A DNA stretch of 64,000 nt from RH-AL1 sp965198495 (GTDB lineage: Bacteria; Pseudomonadota; Alphaproteobacteria; Rhizobiales; Beijerinckiaceae). The translations under genes were made by a program, and so were the position numbers. The first letter of the stretch is position 1, and the number at the start of each line of letters is the position of its first letter. The stretch spans positions 2,046,001 to 2,110,000 of the forward strand of contig CBDAPL010000001.1 in NCBI GenBank assembly GCA_965198495.1, read 5' to 3'. Below are positions 24,284-31,998 of this stretch, piece by piece. The notes beneath the pieces were generated by a model. It did no database searches. It saw only the letters and a list, made by a program, of their open reading frames with translations, and was not told the DNA's origin.

Positions 24284-25177
24284 ATGACGAAGCCGAGTCT
24301 TGCCGATCTAAGCGCCTTCGCGACGATCGCGACGCATCGAAGCTTCCGCAAGGCCGCCGACGAACTCGGCCAGTCGCCCTCGACGCTGAGCCACGTCATG
24401 CGCACGCTCGAGGCGGCGCTCGGTGTCCGCCTGCTGCATCGCACGACGCGCAGCGTCGCGCCGACCGAAGCCGGCGAGCGCCTGCTCGACCGTCTGCGCC
24501 CGATGCTTCAGGACTTCGATTCGGCGCTCGCGGAGGTGGAGGGCTTTCGCGGACGCCCTTCCGGTCGGCTCCGGATCAACGCCAACGAGACGGCGGCGCG
24601 ACTGCTGCTTCGCGACGTCGTTCCGATCTTCCTGAGCCGCTACCCCGACATCGCGCTCGATCTCGTCACCGAGGGGCGCCTGATCGACATCGTCGCGGAA
24701 GGCTTCGACGCCGGTGTCCGCCTCGGCGAGAGCCTGTCGAAGGACATGGTCGCCGTGCGGTTCGGGGGTGACGTCCGTTTCCTGGCGGTCGCCTCGCCGG
24801 CGTACCTGGCGGCGCGTGGCGTGCCATCGGTGCCCGATGATCTCAGGTCACACGCCTGCATCCGCCATCGGATGCCGAGCGGAACGCTGTACCGCTGGGA
24901 GTTCGAGAAGCGGGGCGAGGTCATCAGCCTCGACGTGCCGAGCATGCTCACGCTCGATCATCCCGGCTTGATGGTCGCGGCGGCGGCGGACGACCTCGGC
25001 ATCGCCTATGTGGCGGAGCACGTCGCGCGCCAGCATCTCGACGCGGGCAGACTCGCACCGGTGCTGAGCGACTGGTGCCCGCCGGTCCCCGGTCTCTTCG
25101 TGTACTATTCCGGACGCCGCCAGGTACCGGGACCGCTGCGCGCCTTCATCGAGACGCTCAGGGAACGGATGCCGTGA
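24284..25177 (+). CDS. LysR family transcriptional regulator
   Basis: 297 aa. The N-terminal winged helix-turn-helix (LADLSAFATIATHRSFRKAA, then LGQSPSTLSHVMRTLEAALG) is followed by a periplasmic-binding-protein-like effector domain from about residue 90. It contains RLRINANETAARLLL and a typical EHVARQHLDAGRL end. This subtype (GxRLLHRTTRSVAPTEAG) is common beside SDR or aldo-keto reductase genes. It probably represses or activates the divergent SDR at 23324-24169; the inducer is unknown. Confidence 0.92.
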   Translation: MTKPSLADLSAFATIATHRSFRKAADELGQSPSTLSHVMRTLEAALGVRLLHRTTRSVAPTEAGERLLDRLRPMLQDFDSALAEVEGFRGRPSGRLRINANETAARLLLRDVVPIFLSRYPDIALDLVTEGRLIDIVAEGFDAGVRLGESLSKDMVAVRFGGDVRFLAVASPAYLAARGVPSVPDDLRSHACIRHRMPSGTLYRWEFEKRGEVISLDVPSMLTLDHPGLMVAAAADDLGIAYVAEHVARQHLDAGRLAPVLSDWCPPVPGLFVYYSGRRQVPGPLRAFIETLRERMP

Positions 25178-25336
25178 CCGACCTTCGTGTCGCCAAGCGG
25201 CTCATTCGAACAGGGCTCTATCTCGGCTTTGGCGTCTCCGCCGCCTTCGCGGCGCGACATATGATGTCGCTTGTGAAGGTAAGCGAAGAGGTCCAAGCCA
25301 AACCGCGAGCTGTTCGCCTTGATCAGGTGTCGCGCG

Positions 25337-26110
25337 TCAGCGCGGCAGCGTCACGCCCGACAGCCGCTCGCACGCGGCGATCAGCCGATCCTGCCGCGCC
25401 GCGTCGTGAACGGCGCCGCTCGGTTTGCGCGGCTTCAGGTGGAAGAAATAGCCGCCGCTCACCGTCGCCTCCGCGGCGTCGCTGGTCGCCAGCCAGACCT
25501 GCGTGCGATGGCCCTGGTCGAGGTCGCCGGTGGCCTTGGGACCGCTCATCTTGGTCGCCACCCAGCCCGGCTCGATCGCGTTCGACAGCACCTCCGGCCA
25601 GCGCCGCGCCACCGCCATCGCCAGCATCGCGTCGTGCAGCTTGGTGTCGGAATACGCCTGGTTGCCGCGCCACGGCCGGTGTGCCCAGGTCAGATCCTCG
25701 AGCGAGGCGTCGCCGCGCCGGTGCAGCTCCGAGCTGACGTAGACGAGGCGCTTCGGCCGGCGCATGAGCGCGGTGAGGACGTAGGGCGCCAGCGTGTTGA
25801 CGGCGAAGACATGGGACAGGCCGTCCTCCGTCGCGACGCGATGCTTCTCCTTGTAGCCGACGCCGGCATTGTGGATCACCGCGTCGAAGGCGCCCGACGC
25901 GTTGGCCGCCTCGACCAGCGCCCGCGTCCGCGCGATGCTCGACAGGTCGCCGATCAGCACGCCGGCGGCGCCGCGCACGGCGGCCATGGCGGCGAGCCCA
26001 CGCGCCTCGTCGCGGGCGTGGAGCACGACCTCGTGACCCTGCTCGACGAGCAGCCTGGCGGCGTTGCGGCCCAGTCCGTCCGAGGAGCCGGTGATGAAGA
26101 CGCGGGCCAT
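25337..26110 (-). CDS. SDR family NAD(P)-binding protein
   Basis: 257 aa from ATG 26110; the longer frame to 26233 is arginine-rich shadow sequence. The protein starts MARVFITGSSDGLGRNAA (TGxxxGxG), with HNAGVGY, YVSSELH and YSDTKLHDAML giving the SDR Ser, Tyr and Lys. The arrangement resembles retinol dehydrogenase/WW-oxidoreductase-like SDRs. The substrate is not known. It follows the B12-binding protein gene on the same strand with a 16-bp gap, so co-transcription is likely. The interval 25178-25336 on its other side holds no convincing gene. Confidence 0.88.
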   Translation of the reverse strand: MARVFITGSSDGLGRNAARLLVEQGHEVVLHARDEARGLAAMAAVRGAAGVLIGDLSSIARTRALVEAANASGAFDAVIHNAGVGYKEKHRVATEDGLSHVFAVNTLAPYVLTALMRRPKRLVYVSSELHRRGDASLEDLTWAHRPWRGNQAYSDTKLHDAMLAMAVARRWPEVLSNAIEPGWVATKMSGPKATGDLDQGHRTQVWLATSDAAEATVSGGYFFHLKPRKPSGAVHDAARQDRLIAACERLSGVTLPR

Positions 26111-26126
26111 TCCGTCTCGGATCGCG

Positions 26127-27053
26127 CTAGTGCGCGAGCATCGCGTGGCGCCCGTTCGCGGCGCCGGTCGTCTCGACCAGACGCCGGCCGGTCTCGACCG
26201 CGCTCGGCGCGTCGCTGGCGCTGGCATCGGCACCCAGACGGGACGCCATTTCAGGACAATCCTTCAAAGGCGCTCCACCGATCAGGATGACGATGGATGC
26301 GTTCATGGACGTCCGTCTGATCTGCGAGATCAGGTCGGCCGTGTTGTCGGCGCACTGCTCGGAGGCTATCGATAGGCCGACCGCCTCGAACCAGTTGGCG
26401 CGGACGGCGTCGATGATGTCCGGCGCGTTTGGCGCCAGGATCGTCAGGACATCCCAGCCGGACCGCATGAACGCCGCCTCGATCAGGAGGATGCCGAGGG
26501 AATGGCAATTGCCGGGTACCGGCGCCAGAAGGATCGAAGAGCCCTGGCTGTGTCCGCGCACCTTGTAGAAGCCCTCGTCGTCCATCGCGCGTGCCAGTCG
26601 GAAGATCTTGTGAGCCGCCATGGTGACGTCGACGAACGAGCAGGCGTCGGCGAGCCACAGTCGTTCCAGGGCGATCATCGCCGCCGGGACCGCGCGAAGA
26701 AGGACGGCGTCGCGCGCGAGCGCGGTGGTCGGCGACGCGGCATCGTCGTCGAGGAGCGCACGCGCGAGCGCCTCGCCTTCGGCATCACGCGTCTGCGTCT
26801 CGACCAGTGGCGCGACTGGTGGAAGGTGTGGTCTGATCTTGGGAGAGGCCAGAAGGCGCGACACGAGTTCGCTCGAGATCCGCGACTTCAGGTACGAGCG
26901 GGCGTCGACCACAACATGACGGCCGTCGATCGAGGTATGACGGCCGTCGACCGAGGGGCTGCCGCCGTCGTGCGGCCGCGTCGGGCAAGCATCGATCAGC
27001 TCGCTGCGATCGCCACGCCGCAAGGCGGATGATCTTCGTGTTCGCTGATCCAA
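26127..27053 (-). CDS. AerR/PpaA-like cobalamin-binding regulator (start uncertain)
   Basis: 308 aa if TTG 27053 is used. The first ~50 residues are unlike the family and contain a duplicated DGRH segment, so a start near residue 49 (GTG) is possible. The C-terminal half is a B12-binding fold: GNCHSLGILLIEAAFMRSGW carries the His of the DxHxxG-type motif with Asn in the Asp position, and IVILIGGAPLKDCPEMASRLGADA is the second landmark. The order, with an alpha-helical region before it, resembles AerR/PpaA (SCHIC domain). In purple bacteria these bind cobalamin and modulate the photosynthesis repressor CrtJ/PpsR. No photosynthesis gene is in the window. Confidence 0.7.
   Translation of the reverse strand: MDQRTRRSSALRRGDRSELIDACPTRPHDGGSPSVDGRHTSIDGRHVVVDARSYLKSRISSELVSRLLASPKIRPHLPPVAPLVETQTRDAEGEALARALLDDDAASPTTALARDAVLLRAVPAAMIALERLWLADACSFVDVTMAAHKIFRLARAMDDEGFYKVRGHSQGSSILLAPVPGNCHSLGILLIEAAFMRSGWDVLTILAPNAPDIIDAVRANWFEAVGLSIASEQCADNTADLISQIRRTSMNASIVILIGGAPLKDCPEMASRLGADASASDAPSAVETGRRLVETTGAANGRHAMLAH
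26916..26957. repeat. 21-bp direct repeat, 2 copies, in B12-protein gene
   Basis: atgacggccgtcgatcgagg and atgacggccgtcgaccgagg recur at a 21-bp spacing. They encode two DGRH-containing heptapeptides near the N-terminus of the B12-binding protein. Same style as the other in-frame arrays of this window. Confidence 0.75.
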
Positions 27054-27307
27054 AGTGCCCCCTTTGGAGACGCCGATCCCGTGAGGAAGCGCTCTCGTCG
27101 CGCGAGATACAAGCTTGGCGGCGGGTTTTATCGCGCCCTCGTCGTTTTAAAGCGGGAGCGTGGATTGTGGAGATTAGCCTTTGGTATTGTCGCTCCATCG
27201 CGACCGCCGCGGCTTGTTCATCGTTCGCGTCGCGCGAGGATCCGGCGACGGCTGCTTGCGACGACTTGGCCGCTTCGAGCGCGCCGCCGATCGAGTAGGG
27301 ATGAGCG

Positions 27308-27931
27308 ATGACCCAGCATCTGCCGGAACTTCCCGCCGAAGCGTTCGAGAAGGTCGATCCAACCGACGACCTCGCCTTCTACGCGCCCGCGCGGCTCGTC
27401 ACCCACATCGACGAGACGGCGACGGCGGCGCTGACGGACTTCTACCGCGCGACCCTCCCGCCGGGCGCCACGGTGCTCGACCTGATGTCGAGCTGGGTCA
27501 GCCATCTGCCGCCGGAGCTGCACCTGGAAGGCGTCATCGGCCATGGCATGAACCAGCGCGAGCTCGCCGCCAATCCGCGCCTCACCCGCCGTTTCGTCCA
27601 GGACCTCAACCGCGCGCACATCCTGCCGCTGGAGAACGCGACCTGCGATGCCGCGCTCTGCTGCGTCGGCGTGCAGTACCTGCAGCATCCTGTCGAAATC
27701 TTCACCGAGGTCGCCCGCGTGCTGCGGCCGGGCGCGCCGTTCATCGTCAGCTTCTCGAACCGCTGTTTTCCCACCAAGGCCGTCGCGATCTGGCGGGCGC
27801 TGGCGGCGGACGGGCAGGCGCGGCTTGTCGCCCTATATCTGGAACGCGCCGGTTTCGCCGGCATCGAGGTTCATCGGCTCGCCGACGGCGGCGTGGGCGA
27901 TCCGCTGACCGCCGTCGTCGGCCGACGGTAG
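27308..27931 (+). CDS. Class I SAM-dependent methyltransferase-like protein
   Basis: 207 aa. A Rossmann methyltransferase pattern is visible: motif I area PPGATVLDLMSSWVSHLP (degenerate, lacking the usual GxGxG), the acidic motif IV position in NATCDAALCCVGVQYL, and VARVLRPGAPFIVSFSNR as motif VI. Alphaproteobacterial homologues are annotated as methyltransferase-domain proteins. The missing glycines make SAM binding uncertain. The gene stands 254 bp from the B12-protein start (divergent), and that interval holds no gene. A small secreted protein gene follows 10 bp downstream. Confidence 0.75.
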   Translation: MTQHLPELPAEAFEKVDPTDDLAFYAPARLVTHIDETATAALTDFYRATLPPGATVLDLMSSWVSHLPPELHLEGVIGHGMNQRELAANPRLTRRFVQDLNRAHILPLENATCDAALCCVGVQYLQHPVEIFTEVARVLRPGAPFIVSFSNRCFPTKAVAIWRALAADGQARLVALYLERAGFAGIEVHRLADGGVGDPLTAVVGRR

Positions 27932-27940
27932 GGAGGTTCC

Positions 27941-28207
27941 ATGCGCCCCATTTTCCTGTCCATCTTGGTAGTGGCGGCGCTTGCGAGCACGCCGCTCCTC
28001 GCCCAAACCGCGCCAAAGCCCGGCGAGGACGCCGAGCGCGACGCGTTGCGCCACGCGCTGGCCACGGCATGCCAGGAGTTCCCACGCGAGGATCAATGGC
28101 AGCAGGCCGACGCCTGCCGCCGCGCGTTCTTCACCGCGCACGAGGAGGCGATCTGGCGCCTCAACGTCAACCCGCACGGGCCTGGGCCACGGCCGCCGTC
28201 ATCGTAG
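27941..28207 (+). CDS. Small secreted protein, unknown
   Basis: 88 aa with a clear signal peptide (MRPIFLSILVVAALASTPLLAQ, cleavage after Ala-Gln or LLA). The remaining ~66 residues are charged, with two Cys (ATACQEFPRED, QADACRRAFF) about 17 residues apart that could form a disulfide in the periplasm. No family is recognised. It begins 10 bp after the methyltransferase stop with GGGAGG upstream, so the two are probably one transcript. Confidence 0.7.
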   Translation: MRPIFLSILVVAALASTPLLAQTAPKPGEDAERDALRHALATACQEFPREDQWQQADACRRAFFTAHEEAIWRLNVNPHGPGPRPPSS

Positions 28208-28264
28208 CCTCGCTCGATATCTTCGCTCGTCGAGTCCGCAACGACCGCGAGATCCGCGCGTCTG

Positions 28265-30424
28265 TCATTCCGCCGCGTTGCGCTGCGTGTACCCCAACTT
28301 GGCGTTCAACTGGTCGAGCAGCTCGCGCGCCGCGTCCGTCACCACCGTGCCGGGCGGGAAGATCGCTGCGGCGCCGGCTTCGCGCAGCGCGGAAAAATCC
28401 TGCGGCGGGATGATGCCGCCGACGACGATCATCACGTCGCCGCGCCCCTGCGCTTCCAGGGCAGCGCGCAGCGCCGGCACCAGGGTGAGGTGCCCGGCCG
28501 CCAGCGTCGAGAGGCCGATGACGTGGACGTCGGCCTCGACCGCCTGCCGCGCCGCCTCCTCCGGCGTCGCGAACAGCGGGCCGATCTCGACGTCGAAGCC
28601 GAGGTCGCCGAAGGCCGAGGCGATGACCTTCTGGCCGCGGTCGTGCCCGTCCTGGCCGGCCTTGCAGACGAGGATGCGCGGCCGCCGCCCCTCGTTCTCG
28701 ACGAAGGCGGCGACCGCCGCGCGCGTGTTCATGATCGCGTCGGTGTCGCCGGCGGTCTTGCGGTAGATGCCGGTGACGACGTCGGGCTTGGCGGCGTGGC
28801 GGCCGAACACGTCCTCCATCGCCAGCGAGATCTCGCCGACGGTCGCCTTGGCGCGCGCCGCCTCGATCGCCAAAGCGAGCAGGTTGGCCGTGCCGCGCGC
28901 GCCTTCGCGCAGGGCGTCGAGCGCGGCCTTCAGCCTGGCCTCGTCGCGCTCGGCGCGCAGGGCCTTCAGCTTGGCGATCTGGCGTTCGCGCACGTCGGGC
29001 GCGTCGACCTTGCGCAGCACCAGCGCGTTCTCGCCCGGCGGACGGTAGCGGTTGATGCCGATCACCGCCTGCGTGCCGCTATCGATGCGCGCCTGCGTCT
29101 GCGTCGCCGTCTCCTCGATGCGCCGCTTGGGCACGCCGGCCTCGATCGCCTTGGCCATGCCGCCCAGCGCCGCGATCTCGGCCATATGCGCGCGCGCCTT
29201 GGCGGCGAGATCGTGCGTCAGGCGCTCCACGTAGAACGAGCCGCCCCACGGATCGATGATCCGCGCCGTGCCGCTCTCCTCCTGGAGGAAGAGCTGCGTG
29301 TTGCGGGCGATGCGCGCGCTCTCGTCGGTGGGCAGCGCCAGCGCCTCGTCGAGCGCGTTGGTGTGCAGCGACTGCGTGTGCCCCTGCGTCGCCGCCATCG
29401 CCTCGATCTGCGTGCGCACGACGTTGTTCCAGACGTCCTGCGCGGTGAGCGACCAGCCCGACGTCTGGCTGTGCGTGCGCAACGCGAGCGACTTCTGGTT
29501 CTTCGGCTGGAATTTCGAGACGAGCTCGCACCACAGCAGCCGCGCCGCCCGCATCTTGGCGACCTCCATGAAGAAGTTCATGCCGATCGCCCAGAAGAAC
29601 GATAGTCGCGGGGCGAACGAATCGATGGCGAGACCGGCGGCGAGCCCGGCGCGGATGTAATCGAGACCGTCGGCCAGCGTGTAGGCGAGCTCGAGGTCGG
29701 CCGTCGCCCCGGCCTCCTGCATGTGGTAGCCGGAAATCGAGATCGAGTTGAACTTCGGCATGTGCTTCGCCGTATGCGCGAAGATGTCGGCGACGATGCG
29801 CATCGAGGCGTCGGGCGGGTAGATGTAGGTGTTGCGCACCATGAATTCTTTGAGAATGTCGTTCTGGATCGTGCCGGCGAGCCTGTCCTGGCTCACCCCC
29901 TGTTCCTCCGCCGCGACGATGTAGAGCGCGAGGATCGGCAGCACGGCGCCGTTCATCGTCATCGAGACCGACACCTCGCCAAGCGGGATGCGCGCGAACA
30001 GCGTGCGCATGTCGAGGATCGAGTCGATGGCGACGCCGGCCAGCCCGACATCGCCGGCGACGCGCGGATGGTCGGAATCGTAGCCGCGGTGCGTGGCCAG
30101 GTCGAAGGCGACCGACAGGCCCTTCTGCCCGCCGGCAAGGTTGCGCCGGTAGAAGGCGTTCGACTCTTCCGCCGTCGAGAAGCCGGCGTACTGCCGGATC
30201 GTCCACGGCTGGTTGACGTACATCGTGGGGTAGGGCCCGCGCACGAAGGGGGCGAGGCCGGGGTAGGTGTCGAGCGCGTCGAGGCCGGCGAGGTCGGCGG
30301 CGGCGTAGCGCGCGGCGACCTCGATGCCCTCCGGCGTGAGCCACGGCGCGCAACTCGCCGCCGCGGGGGCGGGTACGTCGGTCGCGGCGAAAGAAACGAG
30401 GGTGAAGTCGGGCAGCGCGCTCAT
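28265..30424 (-). CDS. mutB: Methylmalonyl-CoA mutase large (catalytic) subunit
   Basis: 719 aa, full length. It contains the N-terminal substrate-binding barrel (PWTIRQYAGFSTAEESNAFYR and the DSDHPRVAGDVG region) and a C-terminal B12-binding domain with DGHDRGQK near residue 593. There the His is the lower axial ligand of adenosylcobalamin. It interconverts (R)-methylmalonyl-CoA and succinyl-CoA, feeding propionate or ethylmalonyl-CoA pathway carbon into the TCA cycle. ATG 30424 matches the family; the longer frame to 30949 is antisense to the neighbouring glycosyltransferase. Its partner mutA lies 1.6 kb upstream, separated by an opposite-strand glycosyltransferase gene, which is unusual for this normally adjacent pair. 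Confidence 0.96.
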   Translation of the reverse strand: MSALPDFTLVSFAATDVPAPAAASCAPWLTPEGIEVAARYAAADLAGLDALDTYPGLAPFVRGPYPTMYVNQPWTIRQYAGFSTAEESNAFYRRNLAGGQKGLSVAFDLATHRGYDSDHPRVAGDVGLAGVAIDSILDMRTLFARIPLGEVSVSMTMNGAVLPILALYIVAAEEQGVSQDRLAGTIQNDILKEFMVRNTYIYPPDASMRIVADIFAHTAKHMPKFNSISISGYHMQEAGATADLELAYTLADGLDYIRAGLAAGLAIDSFAPRLSFFWAIGMNFFMEVAKMRAARLLWCELVSKFQPKNQKSLALRTHSQTSGWSLTAQDVWNNVVRTQIEAMAATQGHTQSLHTNALDEALALPTDESARIARNTQLFLQEESGTARIIDPWGGSFYVERLTHDLAAKARAHMAEIAALGGMAKAIEAGVPKRRIEETATQTQARIDSGTQAVIGINRYRPPGENALVLRKVDAPDVRERQIAKLKALRAERDEARLKAALDALREGARGTANLLALAIEAARAKATVGEISLAMEDVFGRHAAKPDVVTGIYRKTAGDTDAIMNTRAAVAAFVENEGRRPRILVCKAGQDGHDRGQKVIASAFGDLGFDVEIGPLFATPEEAARQAVEADVHVIGLSTLAAGHLTLVPALRAALEAQGRGDVMIVVGGIIPPQDFSALREAGAAAIFPPGTVVTDAARELLDQLNAKLGYTQRNAAE

Positions 30425-30547
30425 CGCCCGATCTTGCGCCCCGGCTTGCCGGCCTGGCAAGCCGCTTCGGTGGTCCGCGACGATCGCGTGCAAACTCAGC
30501 TCGTAAGCACAATGACTACCTTGCGGGAGAAAAACGGGGGTCCCAAT

Positions 30548-31876
30548 ATGACGGGATCGACTTATGAGATGTCGTTGACCAGATTTGCTTTCATCTGTGT
30601 GCCTCAAGCCGGCCACATCAATCCGATGGCTTCTTTGGCGCGCGAACTGGTCGCGCGGGGACACGAGGTCACTTTCTTCCACCATCCCGACGTCGCGCCG
30701 CGCATAATCGGTCTGGACCTGCGCTTCGTCCCGGTCGGCGGCTTGGTCCTTCCTGGAGGCTGGCTCGGTTCCACCCTCGGCCACGCTAGTCGTGTGCGAG
30801 GCATACTCGGCATGAGGCCCCTCATACGGGAAGTCGCCCGCGGCACCGCCATGCTCTGCGCAGAACTGCCGGGTGCGCTGCGCGCCCTGAGCATCGATGC
30901 GATCGTCAGCGATGAGCTCGAGGCGGCGGGCGGCATGGTCGCGCATCATATGAGATTACCGTATGTTTCCGTCGCCGCTGCGCTTCCGTTCAATTGGGAG
31001 CCCGGCGTACCGCCTCCCTACGTCGGCTGGTCGTTTGGCCAAACACGTTGGCACCATCTACGCAACGTCGTGGCGCACGCCATCGGATTGAAGCTGCAAG
31101 CGCCGCTTCATGAGGTCGTCAAGACCTATACCAAGCGGTGGAATCTTGGACCTCACCGCCATGTACAGCACTATGCGTCCGGTTTCGCCCAGATCGCCCA
31201 GCTGACGCCCGCTCTCGATTACCCTCGACGCTCGCTGATCGGTTGCTTCCATTACTGCGGGCCCTTTCGTGATCACACACGCGTCGCGACAACGAAACCG
31301 CCTCGGCCAGGACGTCGCCGCGCCTTTGCGTCTTTGGGATCACTACAGGGACATCGTTTCGATATTTTCGATCGGATCGCCGACGCTGCAGCGACTCTCG
31401 ACCTCGATTTGACCATCACTCACGGGGGGCGTCTTTCTTCCGTAGAGGTCAAGCAATTATCAGGGCGCGCAAACGTCTATGATTTCGTGTCTTACGAAGA
31501 TGCCATGCGGGACACTGACGTCGCCGTTATGCACGGCGGCATGAACGGCATCCTCGATGCGCTGGCACATGGCGTCCCTATCGTCACTATCCCGCTCGCC
31601 TTCGAGCAAGCCGCGATCGCGTCGCGTGTGCGCTACTCCGGAGCCGGCCTTATCAGTCGTTCGCCTACGAGGCGACTTGCCGAGAAGATCAGGAAGGTTC
31701 TCACGGAGCCATCCTACGCTCTGGCCGCTTCAAGGCTTCGCGAGGAAATCCGTGCGGCCGGTGGTGTCAGGCGGGCCGCCGACATCACGGAACACGTCGC
31801 GAGAACAGGTCGACCCTGCTTGAACGAGGATGCGGTCTCAGCCGATCCCAGCCTGAGACATTGCGCGTTGGCGTGA
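30548..31876 (+). CDS. GT1 glycosyltransferase (zeaxanthin/macrolide type)
   Basis: 442 aa from ATG 30548, preceded by GGGGGT; ATG 30512 and 30569 are alternatives. The N-terminal FICVPQAGHINPMASLAREL and the C-terminal donor signature MHGGMNGILDALAHGVPIVT place it among UDP-glycosyltransferases of the CrtX/MGT type (GT-B fold). These glycosylate carotenoids, macrolides or sterols. Base composition is lower in GC than the flanking mutase genes. It sits between mutA and mutB on the opposite strand, with a 17-bp tandem array just past its stop, and looks inserted. The substrate is unknown; a carotenoid would be reasonable for a pigmented alphaproteobacterium. Confidence 0.85.
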   Translation: MTGSTYEMSLTRFAFICVPQAGHINPMASLARELVARGHEVTFFHHPDVAPRIIGLDLRFVPVGGLVLPGGWLGSTLGHASRVRGILGMRPLIREVARGTAMLCAELPGALRALSIDAIVSDELEAAGGMVAHHMRLPYVSVAAALPFNWEPGVPPPYVGWSFGQTRWHHLRNVVAHAIGLKLQAPLHEVVKTYTKRWNLGPHRHVQHYASGFAQIAQLTPALDYPRRSLIGCFHYCGPFRDHTRVATTKPPRPGRRRAFASLGSLQGHRFDIFDRIADAAATLDLDLTITHGGRLSSVEVKQLSGRANVYDFVSYEDAMRDTDVAVMHGGMNGILDALAHGVPIVTIPLAFEQAAIASRVRYSGAGLISRSPTRRLAEKIRKVLTEPSYALAASRLREEIRAAGGVRRAADITEHVARTGRPCLNEDAVSADPSLRHCALA

Positions 31877-31914
31877 GGAGCGCGTCCCGCAACCGGCATC
31901 AATCGCCGCTATCG

Positions 31915-31982
31915 CCAAGACTTGGCCAATACCAAGACTTGGCCCACACCAAGATTTGGCCAACACCAAGACTTGGCCCGCA
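31915..31982. repeat. 17-bp tandem repeat, 4 copies, between glycosyltransferase and mutA
   Basis: The units start at 31915, 31932, 31949 and 31966. Each holds CCAAGACTTGG (CCAAGATTTGG in the third), a palindrome around a central A, spaced exactly 17 bp. The array lies 38 bp after the glycosyltransferase stop and 16 bp from the mutA stop. It could serve as a set of phased operator-like sites, a bidirectional terminator region or simply a minisatellite. Confidence 0.9.
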
Positions 31983-31998
31983 ACCTCAGAAACGTCGA

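Noticed and set aside
25105..25296. 63-codon frame on the - strand after the LysR gene
   Set aside because: It overlaps the LysR 3' end antisense, has no domain and no good translation start.
30548..31876. Mobile element between mutA and mutB
   Set aside because: The insert looks foreign, but no transposase, terminal inverted repeats or target duplication could be seen. Only the insertion of a glycosyltransferase gene can be supported.
31915..31982. Regular short repeats resembling a CRISPR array
   Set aside because: The 17-bp units are contiguous, without unique spacers, and there are no cas genes. The same applies to the 21-bp array at 39051 and the 15/24-bp arrays.
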